From positions 176,290 to 240,289 of the forward strand of contig NZ_LMSG01000021.1 of assembly GCF_001428335.1 (NCBI RefSeq): a stretch of DNA of 64,000 nucleotides, written 5' to 3'. The stretch comes from Arthrobacter sp. Soil762 (lineage in GTDB: Bacteria > Actinomycetota > Actinomycetes > Actinomycetales > Micrococcaceae). Below are positions 23,838-31,710 of this stretch, one piece after another. The translations under genes and the position numbers were made by a program. Numbering within the stretch: the first letter of the stretch is position 1; each line of letters begins with the position of its first letter. The notes under the pieces were generated by a model. That model saw only the letters and a program-made list of their open reading frames with translations. It was not told the origin of the DNA and made no database searches.

Positions 23838-24673
23838 CATTTGTGATGGGTCCCGCCCTGCTCTTCTGCCCTGCCGACCGTCCGGAGCGCTTCCCCAAGG
23901 CCGCCCAACGCGCCGACGCTGTCATCGTGGACCTCGAGGACGCCGTGGCACCTGCGGACAAGCAGCGGGCGCGCGGCGCCATCCTGGCCCAGTTGGGCGC
24001 TGCCGGGGAGGGGCCCGAACTTGATCCCAGCCGCACCATCATAAGGATCAATCCGGCGGGCACCGACGAGTTCGAGAAGGACCTGCATTGCCTGGCCCAC
24101 ACGCCGTACCGCACGGTGATGCTGGCCAAGGCTGAGAGTGCGGCCCAGCTCGAAGCCCTGGCGGACTACCACGTCATCGCCCTGTGCGAGACCGCCGTCG
24201 GGGTCCTGAACGCGCCCGCCATCGCGGCGGCCCCCAACGTGGTGGCCCTGATGTGGGGCGCCGAGGACCTCCTGGCTTCCCTCAGCGGTACGTCCAGCAG
24301 AGCGGACGACGGCGGCTACCGCGCCGTGGCGCTGCACGCCCGGTCCGCGGTGCTGCTCGCCGCCCGGGCTTTCGGGAAAGAAGCCGTGGACGCCGTGTAC
24401 GTCAACATCCCGGACCTTGACGGGCTGGCGCTGGAGGCAGCCGATGCTGCAGCGTCAGGATTCGGCTCCAAAGCCTGCATCCATCCCACGCAGGCGGCCG
24501 TGGTCCGGGGCGCCTACGCCCCGTCCGCGGCCGACGTCGCCGCCGCCACAGAACTGCTGCAGGTCGCGGCTGCTGCCGGATCGGGCGTGTTCCAGCACGG
24601 CGGCAAAATGATCGACGGCCCCATCCTCAAGCACGCCGAAGCCACCATCCGCCGGGCAGGCATCCACTCCTAG
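23834..24673 (+). CDS. citE: CitE-like (R)-3-hydroxy-3-methylglutaryl-CoA lyase candidate
   Basis: 279 residues of the HpcH/HpaI aldolase fold: DAVIVDLEDAVAPADKQRAR (metal-binding acid), RTIIRINPAG, ALCETAVGVLNAPAI (metal-binding Glu) and LMWGAEDLLASL. CitE-like proteins cleave beta-hydroxyacyl-CoAs. The orthologous M. tuberculosis gene Rv2498c, in the same gene set, acts as an (R)-HMG-CoA lyase; the same role is inferred here, closing leucine breakdown to acetoacetate and acetyl-CoA. No classical HMG-CoA lyase is in the window. Overlaps the MaoC gene by 4 nt. Confidence 0.85.
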   Translation: MTFVMGPALLFCPADRPERFPKAAQRADAVIVDLEDAVAPADKQRARGAILAQLGAAGEGPELDPSRTIIRINPAGTDEFEKDLHCLAHTPYRTVMLAKAESAAQLEALADYHVIALCETAVGVLNAPAIAAAPNVVALMWGAEDLLASLSGTSSRADDGGYRAVALHARSAVLLAARAFGKEAVDAVYVNIPDLDGLALEAADAAASGFGSKACIHPTQAAVVRGAYAPSAADVAAATELLQVAAAAGSGVFQHGGKMIDGPILKHAEATIRRAGIHS

Positions 24674-24721
24674 GGCCACCGGGGCAGGAATCACAAGAGC
24701 GCCGTATCACCAGGGCCGGAA

Positions 24722-26197
24722 TCACCGCCGCCGCCTCCGGGAACCGCCGAGCGAAAGCGGCGGGATGGCCTCATAGAGCGGCATCCGGACCCAGCGCTCG
24801 CCCGTCTCCCGGAACTCAGCCCTGGTGGCGAAACGGTACAGGTAGCTGTTGACACGCACCCAGCGCGGCGGATCGCCGTCGAACGGGTCGGCGCGGAGAA
24901 GCCGCAGCGTCCGCTGGTCCGCCTCCAGCAGTTTCGTGAGGAACGCGTAAAACCACACCTCGTGGACGGTGCGCAACGGCAGGAACCACATCAGCCAGTC
25001 CAGCCGCAGGTGGTAGGGCGCCCACTGGCGGGGCAGCCGGCGGAGATCTCCGGGTTTGCCCTTAAACGCGTATTCGCGCCAGTCTGCTGAGTCCTCAGGT
25101 TCTTCGTCCAGGGTGCCCTCCACGACGATCTCGACGCGGTGCTTGGTCACGGTGCCAAACGCACCGTACGTGTTGACCAGCTGCCAGCGGTTGAAGCTGG
25201 CATTCATCAGCTGCCCCTTGGAGAGCAGGTTGCGCACGGGCCAGTAGCTGAGGACTACCAGCAGCATTGTGGCCACCAGGGTGATGGCAAGCCAGTACGG
25301 GGGATTGCCGCGGCTGCCTTCCTGGGGATTCCAATCCAGCGGCAGGAACGGCATTACCGCGTGGGCCACGGGGTCGCTGACCGCGGCGAAGGCCAGCACA
25401 ACGGCCATCCAGTTAAGCCACGCGAAGTTGCCGCTGGCCACCAGCCACAGCTGGGTGAAGATGACGATTCCGGCTGCGGCGCTTGCCACGGGTTGCGGTG
25501 CGAAGAGGAAGAACGGCACCACGAGCTGGGCGAAGTGGTTCCCCAGGACCTCCAGCCGGTGGAAGGGTTTGGGCAGGAGATGAGCCTGGCGGCTCAGCGG
25601 CCCCGGCATCGGCTGCGTTTCATGGTGATAGTAGAGGGCGGTCAGGTCACGCCACTCCCGGCCGCCGCGGATCTTGATCATCCCGGCGCCGAACTCCAGC
25701 CGGAACACGAGCCAGGCCAACAGGATCAGGATGGTGCGCGGCGGCTCCGTCTGGTCCGAGCCAAGGAACGCCACCGTGAACCCGGCCTCCAGCAGCAGCA
25801 TTTCCCAGCCGAAGCCATAAAACGTCTGCCCCACGTTGACGATCGACATGTAAAGCAGCCACAGGGCCAGAAATCCAATCAGCGGAACCCACGGCGGCCC
25901 AAGCTGGGGGATGCCGGCCACCAGGAGGGCGGAAATTGCCAGTCCGGTGAGGCAGACACCACGCAGCAGCCGGTCCGAATAGCGCCAACGGAACAGCGTG
26001 GGCCGCCGTCGCGCGCTGAACCCATCCAGATAGTCCGGAACCGGCAACAGGCCACGTTCGCCCAGCAGCGCAGGGAACTGGTTCAGGGAGGACAGGAACG
26101 CAACGAAGAACAGTGCCGCCACACCTCGCTGCAGCACCTGCCGGGCGAATCCGTACTCCGGCGCATCGAACCAGGAAACCCAGTCCACGCAATCCAC
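24722..26197 (-). CDS. Lipase maturation factor family membrane protein
   Basis: 491 residues with about nine or ten membrane segments in the N-terminal two thirds and a soluble C-terminal domain (WREYAFKGKPGDLRRLPRQW, APYHLRLDWLMWF, WVRVNSYLYRF), the layout of the lipase maturation factor (LMF1) family. In animals LMF1 folds lipases in the ER; in bacteria the function is unknown. A GTG start at 26197 is used. It ends convergent to the citE operon, with 48 nt between the two stops. Confidence 0.85.
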   Translation of the reverse strand: MDCVDWVSWFDAPEYGFARQVLQRGVAALFFVAFLSSLNQFPALLGERGLLPVPDYLDGFSARRRPTLFRWRYSDRLLRGVCLTGLAISALLVAGIPQLGPPWVPLIGFLALWLLYMSIVNVGQTFYGFGWEMLLLEAGFTVAFLGSDQTEPPRTILILLAWLVFRLEFGAGMIKIRGGREWRDLTALYYHHETQPMPGPLSRQAHLLPKPFHRLEVLGNHFAQLVVPFFLFAPQPVASAAAGIVIFTQLWLVASGNFAWLNWMAVVLAFAAVSDPVAHAVMPFLPLDWNPQEGSRGNPPYWLAITLVATMLLVVLSYWPVRNLLSKGQLMNASFNRWQLVNTYGAFGTVTKHRVEIVVEGTLDEEPEDSADWREYAFKGKPGDLRRLPRQWAPYHLRLDWLMWFLPLRTVHEVWFYAFLTKLLEADQRTLRLLRADPFDGDPPRWVRVNSYLYRFATRAEFRETGERWVRMPLYEAIPPLSLGGSRRRRR

Positions 26198-26225
26198 GTT
26201 ACGCCCGGCGTCGCTGTCCGCCCAC

Positions 26226-26231
26226 TAGGAT
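26226..26231 (+). promoter_or_regulatory. -10 box of a leaderless promoter (TauE/SafE gene 1)
   Basis: TAGGAT ends 7 nt before GTG 26238, a spacing that places the first transcribed base on the start codon. It favours GTG 26238 over ATG 26235. Confidence 0.5.
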
Positions 26232-26237
26232 CGGATG

Positions 26238-26981
26238 GTGTTTGCATTGGTGCTCATTGCCGTTGTTGCAGGGGCACTGGCCCAGCGGCTGGCCGGCCTC
26301 GGATTCGGCCTTCTCGTCTCTCCCGTCCTGGTGGTGCTGCTCGGCCCCTTCGACGGCGTCATGATCATCAACCTGTGCGGCGCAGCCTCATCCCTCCTGA
26401 TCCTCTCCAGGGTCTGGCGGCATGTGGAGTGGAAGCGGTACTTCGGACTGGCGCTCGCGGCCCTCGCAGGGGTATTGCCGGGAGCCTGGATGGCCAGCAA
26501 CGTGGCCGAAGCGCCGCTGGAGATCTGCATCGGCATCCTCCTCATCATCGCCCTGCTGGCTTCGCAACGGCTGACCCGCAGCTCATGGCGCGCCAGTGGC
26601 CCCGTTCCCATGGTCTCCCTCGGCTTCACCAGCGGACTGATGAACGCGGCAGCGGGCGTCGGCGGACCGGCCATCACCGCGTACGCCATTGCCACCGGGT
26701 GGGAGCAGAAGAGTTTCGGCGCCACCCTCCAGCCCTATTTCGTGACCACCGGACTCTCTTCCCTGGTGATCAAGTACATACTTTCCGGTGGACATGTTCC
26801 CGGCCTGGACGGCTGGCAATGGCTCAGCATCCTGGCCGCCATGGTGGCGGGAATCATCGCGGGCGACCTGCTGTCCGGCAAGGTCAAACCGGCTGCCGTG
26901 CGGCGGATCGTTGTGGCCATCGCCTACATCGGCGCCGTGTCCACGCTGGCCAAAGGTTTCATCGAGCTGGCGGCGGGCTGA
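26238..26981 (+). CDS. TauE/SafE-family permease
   Basis: 247 residues with about eight hydrophobic segments, an N-terminal ALAQRLAGLGFGLL ... VVLLGPFDGVMIINLCG region and a C-terminal half with GFTSGLMNAAAGVGGPAI, the repeat structure of the TSUP/TauE family. These export sulfite, sulfonates or related anions; the substrate here is unknown. Start chosen at GTG 26238 from the -10 box spacing (ATG 26235 is in frame). Transcribed toward dxr, which starts 46 nt later with its own promoter. Confidence 0.82.
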   Translation: MFALVLIAVVAGALAQRLAGLGFGLLVSPVLVVLLGPFDGVMIINLCGAASSLLILSRVWRHVEWKRYFGLALAALAGVLPGAWMASNVAEAPLEICIGILLIIALLASQRLTRSSWRASGPVPMVSLGFTSGLMNAAAGVGGPAITAYAIATGWEQKSFGATLQPYFVTTGLSSLVIKYILSGGHVPGLDGWQWLSILAAMVAGIIAGDLLSGKVKPAAVRRIVVAIAYIGAVSTLAKGFIELAAG

Positions 26982-27015
26982 CCGGACCGCGGGCCAGGTG
27001 CGGGCCGGGGTGCGG

Positions 27016-27021
27016 GATACT
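27016..27021 (+). promoter_or_regulatory. -10 box of a leaderless dxr promoter
   Basis: GATACT ends 7 nt before the dxr ATG (27028) and no ribosome binding site is present. This fits transcription beginning on the start codon. Confidence 0.55.
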
Positions 27022-27027
27022 TAACCA

Positions 27028-28212
27028 ATGCAGCCTCGCAGAATCGTCATCCTCGGATCCACCGGTTCCATCGGCACCCAGGCGATTGACGTCGTCGACG
27101 GCGCCCCGCACCTTTTTGAGGTAGTGGCGCTCAGTGCCGGCGGAGGGAACCTGCAGCTCCTGGCCAGGCAGGCCGTCCACACCGGTGCCGCCGCTGTGGG
27201 CATCGCCGCCGGGGATCCGCGCAAGCTGCAGGACCTGATCTCCGAGGCCGCCCGCCTCGCCGGGCGGCAGGACTACCGCCCCGAAATCATCGCCGGCCCG
27301 AACGCCTCAGCCCGCATCGCCGCAGTAGAAGCGGACGTGGTGCTCAACGGCATTACCGGCTCCATCGGGCTCGCCCCCACCCTCGCCGCCCTGAAATCAG
27401 GTGCAACGCTGGCGCTGGCCAACAAGGAATCGCTGATCGTCGGTGGAGCGCTCGTCAAGGCCGCCGCCCGCGAGGGGCAAATCGTGCCGGTGGATTCCGA
27501 GCACTCAGCGATAGCGCAGTGCCTGCGCTCAGGCTCCGCGGCCGAGGTTGAGAAGCTCATCCTGACGGCCTCCGGAGGGCCTTTCCGCGGTCGGACAAGG
27601 GAACAGCTCCACGACGTGACGCCGAAAGAGGCCCTGGCGCACCCCACATGGGACATGGGGCTGATGGTCACCACCAACTCGGCCACGCTCGTCAACAAGG
27701 GCCTTGAGCTCATAGAGGCCCATCTGCTGTTCGACGTGCCGCTGGACCGGATCGACGTTGTGGTCCACCCGCAGTCGGTGGTCCACTCCATGGTCCAGTT
27801 CATCGACGGGTCCGTCATCGCCCAGGCGTCCCCGCCGGACATGCGCCTCCCCATTGCCTTAGGGCTTGGCTGGCCGGACAGGGTCCCCAAAGCGGCCTCC
27901 CCGTGTGACTGGACCAAAGCCACCAGCTGGACGTTCGAACCGCTGGACACTGTCGCTTTCCCGGCCGTGGACCTGGCCAAGGACGCCGCCAAGCAGGGGA
28001 GCACTTTTCCCGCCGTCTTTAACGCGGCAAACGAGGAAGCAGTCATGGCGTTCCACTCGGGACGCATCCGCTTCACCGAAATCGTGGACACCATCGATGC
28101 TGTCCTCAGCGAACATTCAGGATCCTCCGGGCTGACGCTGGAGTCGGTACTGGATGCTGAAGACTGGGCACGCACGCGCGCCCACGAACGTTTAGCAGTC
28201 AGCAGTCTCTAG
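27028..28212 (+). CDS. dxr: 1-deoxy-D-xylulose 5-phosphate reductoisomerase
   Basis: The 394-residue NADPH enzyme of the MEP isoprenoid pathway. NADP loop ILGSTGSIGTQAIDVV (6-21), ANKESLIVGGALV (about 130-142), VDSEHSAIAQCL and TASGGPFRGR substrate/metal motifs, and WDMGLMVTTNSATLVNKGLE are all present. Full length. The leaderless promoter signal supports the ATG at 27028. rseP follows after 18 nt and ispG of the same pathway lies 3.5 kb on. Confidence 0.97.
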   Translation: MQPRRIVILGSTGSIGTQAIDVVDGAPHLFEVVALSAGGGNLQLLARQAVHTGAAAVGIAAGDPRKLQDLISEAARLAGRQDYRPEIIAGPNASARIAAVEADVVLNGITGSIGLAPTLAALKSGATLALANKESLIVGGALVKAAAREGQIVPVDSEHSAIAQCLRSGSAAEVEKLILTASGGPFRGRTREQLHDVTPKEALAHPTWDMGLMVTTNSATLVNKGLELIEAHLLFDVPLDRIDVVVHPQSVVHSMVQFIDGSVIAQASPPDMRLPIALGLGWPDRVPKAASPCDWTKATSWTFEPLDTVAFPAVDLAKDAAKQGSTFPAVFNAANEEAVMAFHSGRIRFTEIVDTIDAVLSEHSGSSGLTLESVLDAEDWARTRAHERLAVSSL

Positions 28213-28230
28213 GAAGCAGCAGATCCACGC

Positions 28231-29562
28231 ATGAGCCCCGTCCTCCTCTTTATCCTCGGCGTCGTCTTTGTGGCGATCGGCATTGCCGCGTCCATTGCGC
28301 TGCACGAAGTGGGGCACCTGGTGCCCGCCAAGCTGTTCAAGGTGCGCGTCACCAAGTACATGATCGGCTTCGGCACCACCCTGTGGTCCAAGCGGAAGGG
28401 CGAAACTGAATACGGCGTAAAAGCGATCCCGCTGGGTGGCTACGTGTCCATGATCGGCATGTATCCGCCCAACAAGGACGACGGAACCGTCCGCCCCTCC
28501 AGCACCGGCATGTTCCAGACACTGGCCACGGAAGCCCGGTCCATGGCACACGAGGAAGTGGGCCCGGAGGACGCTAACCGCGTGTTCTACCGGCTCCCGG
28601 TGTGGAAGAAAATCATCGTGATGCTGGGCGGGCCGGCCATGAACCTGCTGATCGGCGTGGTCCTGACCGCCGTCCTGCTGATGGGCTTCGGCATGGCCAC
28701 GGCCACCACCACCATCGCCGACGTCTCCAAATGCCAGGTGGCGGCCGGCGAAACCGTTGACCCCGATTCCCCGGACTGCCAGCTGACCCCCGCCGCCGCC
28801 GCCGGGCTCCTGCCCAACGACGTGGTCACCTCCTTTGACGGGAAAGCTGTCACCGGCTGGGACGAGCTGACCGAATGGATCCGGGCCTCCGCGGGCAGGG
28901 AAGTCAGCATCACTGTGGAGCGCGACGGCGCGCCCGTCACCACCACGGTGACGCCGGTGCTCTCCGCCCGCCCCGTCGTCGGCGTGGACGGACGGCAGGC
29001 AAAGGACGACGCCGGCACCCTCCTGTACCAGGACGTCGGATTCCTGGGCATCGGCGCGCAGACCGAACTGGTTCCCCAGCCGGCGTCGTCCGTCCTGCCC
29101 ATGGCGGGCGAAAACATCAAGCAAGTGGCCGGCGTCGTCTTCAATCTGCCCGCCCGGGTGGTGGGCGTTGCCAAGGCGGCCTTCAGCGAGGAAGAGCGCG
29201 ACCCCAACGGCCCCATCAGCGTGGTGGGCGTGGGGCGCGTGGCCGGTGAAGTGGCCGCCATGGAGGAGGTGCCGCTGCAGTCCAGGATTGGCGCCCTGAT
29301 AGGGCTGCTCGCCGGCCTGAACTTCGCGCTCGCGGTCTTCAACCTGATCCCGCTGCTTCCGCTCGACGGCGGCCATGTGGCCGGAGCGCTGTACGAGGGG
29401 GCGCGGCGACGGGTGGCCAAGCTGTTCGGCAAACCGGATCCGGGCGCTTTCGACATCGCCAAACTGCTTCCCGTGACTTACGTGGTGGCCACGTTGCTGA
29501 TGGGCATGAGTTTGCTGCTGATCTATGCCGACATCGTGAAGCCGGTGAACCTGTTCGGCTGA
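28231..29562 (+). CDS. rseP: RIP site-2 metalloprotease
   Basis: A 443-residue intramembrane zinc protease that cleaves anti-sigma factors and other membrane proteins. HEVGH zinc motif in the first helix (about 25-29), one PDZ domain (AAGLLPNDVVTSFDGKAVTG, about 190-270), and a C-terminal LIPLLPLDGGH motif giving the third zinc ligand. Mycobacterial relatives (Rip1) sit in the same dxr-rip-ispG order. Probably in one transcript with dxr. Confidence 0.94.
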   Translation: MSPVLLFILGVVFVAIGIAASIALHEVGHLVPAKLFKVRVTKYMIGFGTTLWSKRKGETEYGVKAIPLGGYVSMIGMYPPNKDDGTVRPSSTGMFQTLATEARSMAHEEVGPEDANRVFYRLPVWKKIIVMLGGPAMNLLIGVVLTAVLLMGFGMATATTTIADVSKCQVAAGETVDPDSPDCQLTPAAAAGLLPNDVVTSFDGKAVTGWDELTEWIRASAGREVSITVERDGAPVTTTVTPVLSARPVVGVDGRQAKDDAGTLLYQDVGFLGIGAQTELVPQPASSVLPMAGENIKQVAGVVFNLPARVVGVAKAAFSEEERDPNGPISVVGVGRVAGEVAAMEEVPLQSRIGALIGLLAGLNFALAVFNLIPLLPLDGGHVAGALYEGARRRVAKLFGKPDPGAFDIAKLLPVTYVVATLLMGMSLLLIYADIVKPVNLFG

Positions 29563-29588
29563 CTCCTGCTTTTGCTTTGGGCTGTTCC

Positions 29589-30041
29589 ATGGCCAACAGC
29601 AGGACGGGGCGCCTGGCAATCGCCTCGATGGTCACAGCTGTTGCCGGCACGGCTTTGCTGCTTGTGCCGGCGGTGATTTCCACGTTTGCCACCCCCGCCA
29701 TCGGAAAGGCATACCTGGGCGGAAACCAGGACGTGATGCAGTTGGAATTCCCGGCGTCCATGACCGGGGCGTTCCTGCTGGGCCTGCTGCTCGCATTCTT
29801 TGGCACGGTGCTGCTGGGGATCGCGGTATGGCATTCCCACGTGCTGCCGCACTGGGCCGGGGCCCTCTGGGCGGCCGGCGCTGTGGTGTTCTACGTTCTG
29901 GGCGTTGTCCTGGGGCAGGCAACTACGGGAAGCAGCCTGCCGACCCAGGCCGCCGGGGCCGTACTGATGGCGGGCGCCGGTGGGTGGATCGCCTGGAGCG
30001 GATCCCGGCAGGCCACGACAGCGCCTGATCGGATCGGGTGA
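29589..30041 (+). CDS. Small four-helix membrane protein, unknown
   Basis: 150 residues with four hydrophobic segments (SMVTAVAGTALLLVPAVIS, FLLGLLLAFFGTVLLGIAVW, ALWAAGAVVFYVLGVVLG, AAGAVLMAGAGGWIAW). No family recognised. No ribosome binding site precedes ATG 29589 or the in-frame TTG 29577, and the first helix begins almost at the start, so the protein could be shortened at its N-terminus or be translated by readthrough coupling from rseP, whose stop is 26 nt upstream. Confidence 0.5.
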   Translation: MANSRTGRLAIASMVTAVAGTALLLVPAVISTFATPAIGKAYLGGNQDVMQLEFPASMTGAFLLGLLLAFFGTVLLGIAVWHSHVLPHWAGALWAAGAVVFYVLGVVLGQATTGSSLPTQAAGAVLMAGAGGWIAWSGSRQATTAPDRIG

Positions 30042-30050
30042 TTCTCGCAA

Positions 30051-30085
30051 ATCAGCCTTTATTGGCTGATATTTAATAATCAGCC
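30051..30085. promoter_or_regulatory. Overlapping palindromes upstream of satD
   Basis: ATCAGCC (30051-30057), GGCTGAT (30064-30070) and ATCAGCC (30079-30085) form two perfect inverted repeats that share the middle arm, with spacers of 6 and 8 nt. The region is AT-rich and lies 44-78 nt before the satD start, so it probably is an operator for SatD itself; alternative RNA hairpins are possible only if transcription begins upstream. Confidence 0.6.
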
Positions 30086-30116
30086 ATTCATGATTGATTA
30101 TGAGTTATCACCTGCG

Positions 30117-30122
30117 TACGGT
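30117..30122 (+). promoter_or_regulatory. -10 box of a leaderless satD promoter
   Basis: TACGGT ends 7 nt before the satD ATG (30129), the same spacing as at dxr and the YciI gene. An AAGG is also close to the start, so a short leader is not excluded. Confidence 0.45.
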
Positions 30123-30128
30123 TAAGGC

Positions 30129-30794
30129 ATGTACGTACTGACCATCGACCAGCGAGGCAGCACTGCCGACGTCGACCGTGTTCCCGATCTGATCGCCGCA
30201 CTGCGCAGCCTCACACCGGCGCCCTTCGAACGGTCCGTGGGTGATGAACTCCAGGGTGTGGTGGAACAGGCCGAGGACGTCGTGGAGATCGCCTTGTACG
30301 CGCTCCGGAGCGGGCACTGGTACGTCGGGATCGGGATCGGGGCCGTGCAGCTCACCCCGGGCGGAAGCCCCCGGGAAGGTTCCGGGAGCGGCTTTGTGGC
30401 GGCGCGAAGGGCCGTGGAACTCGCCAAGGGTGCGGCTGGCCAGGTGCCATTGTCGGTGGTGTCCGGCAGTATTGGCCGTGGCCGGGAGACGCCTCCCCAC
30501 GCCAAGGAAGGAGCCATGACCACTGCAAATGCCCAGGCGGTGCTTCGCCTGATCGGCCGGGTGGTGCAGCAACGCACACCAGCCCAGTGGCGCGTGGTGG
30601 ACCGGTTGCGCGCCCTCCAGGGCGGCGATGGAAAGCACGGCAGCCAGAAACACGTGGCCCAGGACTTGGGAATCACGGAGCAGTCGGTGAGCCGTGCTGT
30701 GCTCAGGTCCGGCTGGCAGGAAGAATGGGCCGCCAGGCCCGCCGCGGCCATGCTCCTCGAGTACGCGCATTCCCAGATTGAAGGAGACCGGTGA
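30129..30794 (+). CDS. SatD-family protein
   Basis: 221 residues. The N-terminal part (MYVLTIDQRGST, RSVGDELQGVVEQAEDVVEIAL, WYVGIGIGAV, AARRAVELAK) matches the SatD family and has a nucleotide-cyclase-like look (GDE motif). The C-terminal part has a helix-turn-helix (KHVAQDLGITEQSVSRAVLRSG, about 175-196), so it probably binds DNA and may control its own operon through the upstream palindromes. SatD was named for an acid-tolerance locus in Streptococcus mutans; its biochemical role is not known. Overlaps the next gene by 4 nt. Confidence 0.75.
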   Translation: MYVLTIDQRGSTADVDRVPDLIAALRSLTPAPFERSVGDELQGVVEQAEDVVEIALYALRSGHWYVGIGIGAVQLTPGGSPREGSGSGFVAARRAVELAKGAAGQVPLSVVSGSIGRGRETPPHAKEGAMTTANAQAVLRLIGRVVQQRTPAQWRVVDRLRALQGGDGKHGSQKHVAQDLGITEQSVSRAVLRSGWQEEWAARPAAAMLLEYAHSQIEGDR

Positions 30795-31315
30795 ACGCAC
30801 TATGGATCGCAGTTGCCCTGCTGGTGGCCGGATTCGCAGGTTGGCCCGTGACCGCGCTGGTGTTCCGGCTCGCCAGGACCATAGACGACAAAGCGGACGC
30901 GGCCACCAAACCGGACCAGGATGCATCAGCCCAGGATCCTTCAGCCGATGTCACGGTGGACACAGTTTCGGAAGCCCCGCGGGCCGGTACGGGGCAAACG
31001 GTCGACGGCGAGCTGACCACGGGTGGCGGCCGGCCGCCGTCGGACGCTTCCCACGTGGCGCCGGCGCTGCCGGCCCAGCGGATCCTGCGGGGTGGGGCAA
31101 TCATCGGAGTCCTGGAACGGTTGGGCGTCTGCGTGGCCATCCTGACCGGACAGCCGGTGGCCATTGCCTACATCGTGGCCATCAAGGGCCTGGGCAGGTT
31201 CGCCGAATTGAAAGAGACCCCCGTAGCTGCGGAGCGGTTCATCATCGGAACGCTCACGTCCATGCTGTGGGCTGCGGGAACGGCGGCAGTGATCAAGGTG
31301 GTGTTCCTGCAGTGA
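30791..31315 (+). CDS. Membrane protein of the SatD operon (DUF3307-like C-terminus)
   Basis: 174 residues: an N-terminal helix (LWIAVALLVAGFAGWPVTALVF), a hydrophilic acidic linker (about 35-105), and a C-terminal domain with IIGVLERLGVCVAILTGQP, AYIVAIKGLGRFAELK and AERFIIGTLTSMLWA. This last region resembles the C-terminal part of DUF3307 membrane proteins, which are often encoded beside SatD. The GTG start overlaps satD (GTGA), so the two act together. Function unknown. Confidence 0.65.
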   Translation: MNALWIAVALLVAGFAGWPVTALVFRLARTIDDKADAATKPDQDASAQDPSADVTVDTVSEAPRAGTGQTVDGELTTGGGRPPSDASHVAPALPAQRILRGGAIIGVLERLGVCVAILTGQPVAIAYIVAIKGLGRFAELKETPVAAERFIIGTLTSMLWAAGTAAVIKVVFLQ

Positions 31316-31358
31316 GTCTTGCTGACTGCCCGGATCGGCGACAGCCCACCCCTGGGGA

Positions 31359-31364
31359 TAGGGT
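31359..31364 (+). promoter_or_regulatory. -10 box of a leaderless promoter (YciI gene)
   Basis: TAGGGT ends 7 nt before ATG 31371; no ribosome binding site precedes the gene. Confidence 0.5.
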
Positions 31365-31370
31365 GTCTTT

Positions 31371-31664
31371 ATGACTGTTTTTGCCGTTGAGTATGTGTAC
31401 GCCGCCGATTCCTCCGCCGTCCGTGATGATCACCGCCCCGCACACCGCGCCTGGCTGGCGGGTCTGGCGGACGAGGGCCAGCTGCTGACCAGCGGACCCT
31501 ATGGTGACGGGGCAGGCGCCCTGCTGATCTTCAAGGTCCAGGACGAAACCCAGCTGAACGATCTCCTCAAGCAGGACCCGTTCGCCGTCGCCGGCACCAT
31601 TGCCGGGATCCGGACAACCGAGTGGACTCCCGTGATCGGCCTCCTGGCCGCGCACGCATCCTGA
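31371..31664 (+). CDS. YciI-family protein
   Basis: 97 residues, a ferredoxin-like dimeric alpha-beta barrel of the YciI family: FAVEYVYAADSSAVRDDHRPAHRAWL with the conserved Arg/His pair, LTSGPYGDGAGALLIFK, and QLNDLLKQDPFAVAGTIAG. Related proteins act as small hydrolases or dehalogenase-like enzymes, but the substrate of most is unknown. It stands alone with its own leaderless promoter between the SatD pair and ispG. Confidence 0.88.
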   Translation: MTVFAVEYVYAADSSAVRDDHRPAHRAWLAGLADEGQLLTSGPYGDGAGALLIFKVQDETQLNDLLKQDPFAVAGTIAGIRTTEWTPVIGLLAAHAS

Positions 31665-31710
31665 TTCCCGGACCTTTTTTACTACTGAAACACCTACCCA
31701 AGGAGTCCAC

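Noticed and set aside
25139..27124. Plus-strand frame of 661 codons across the lipase-maturation and TauE/SafE genes
   Set aside because: It lies opposite one clear membrane protein gene and out of frame with another; the composition (Gln/His/Gly-rich) is that of an antisense shadow.
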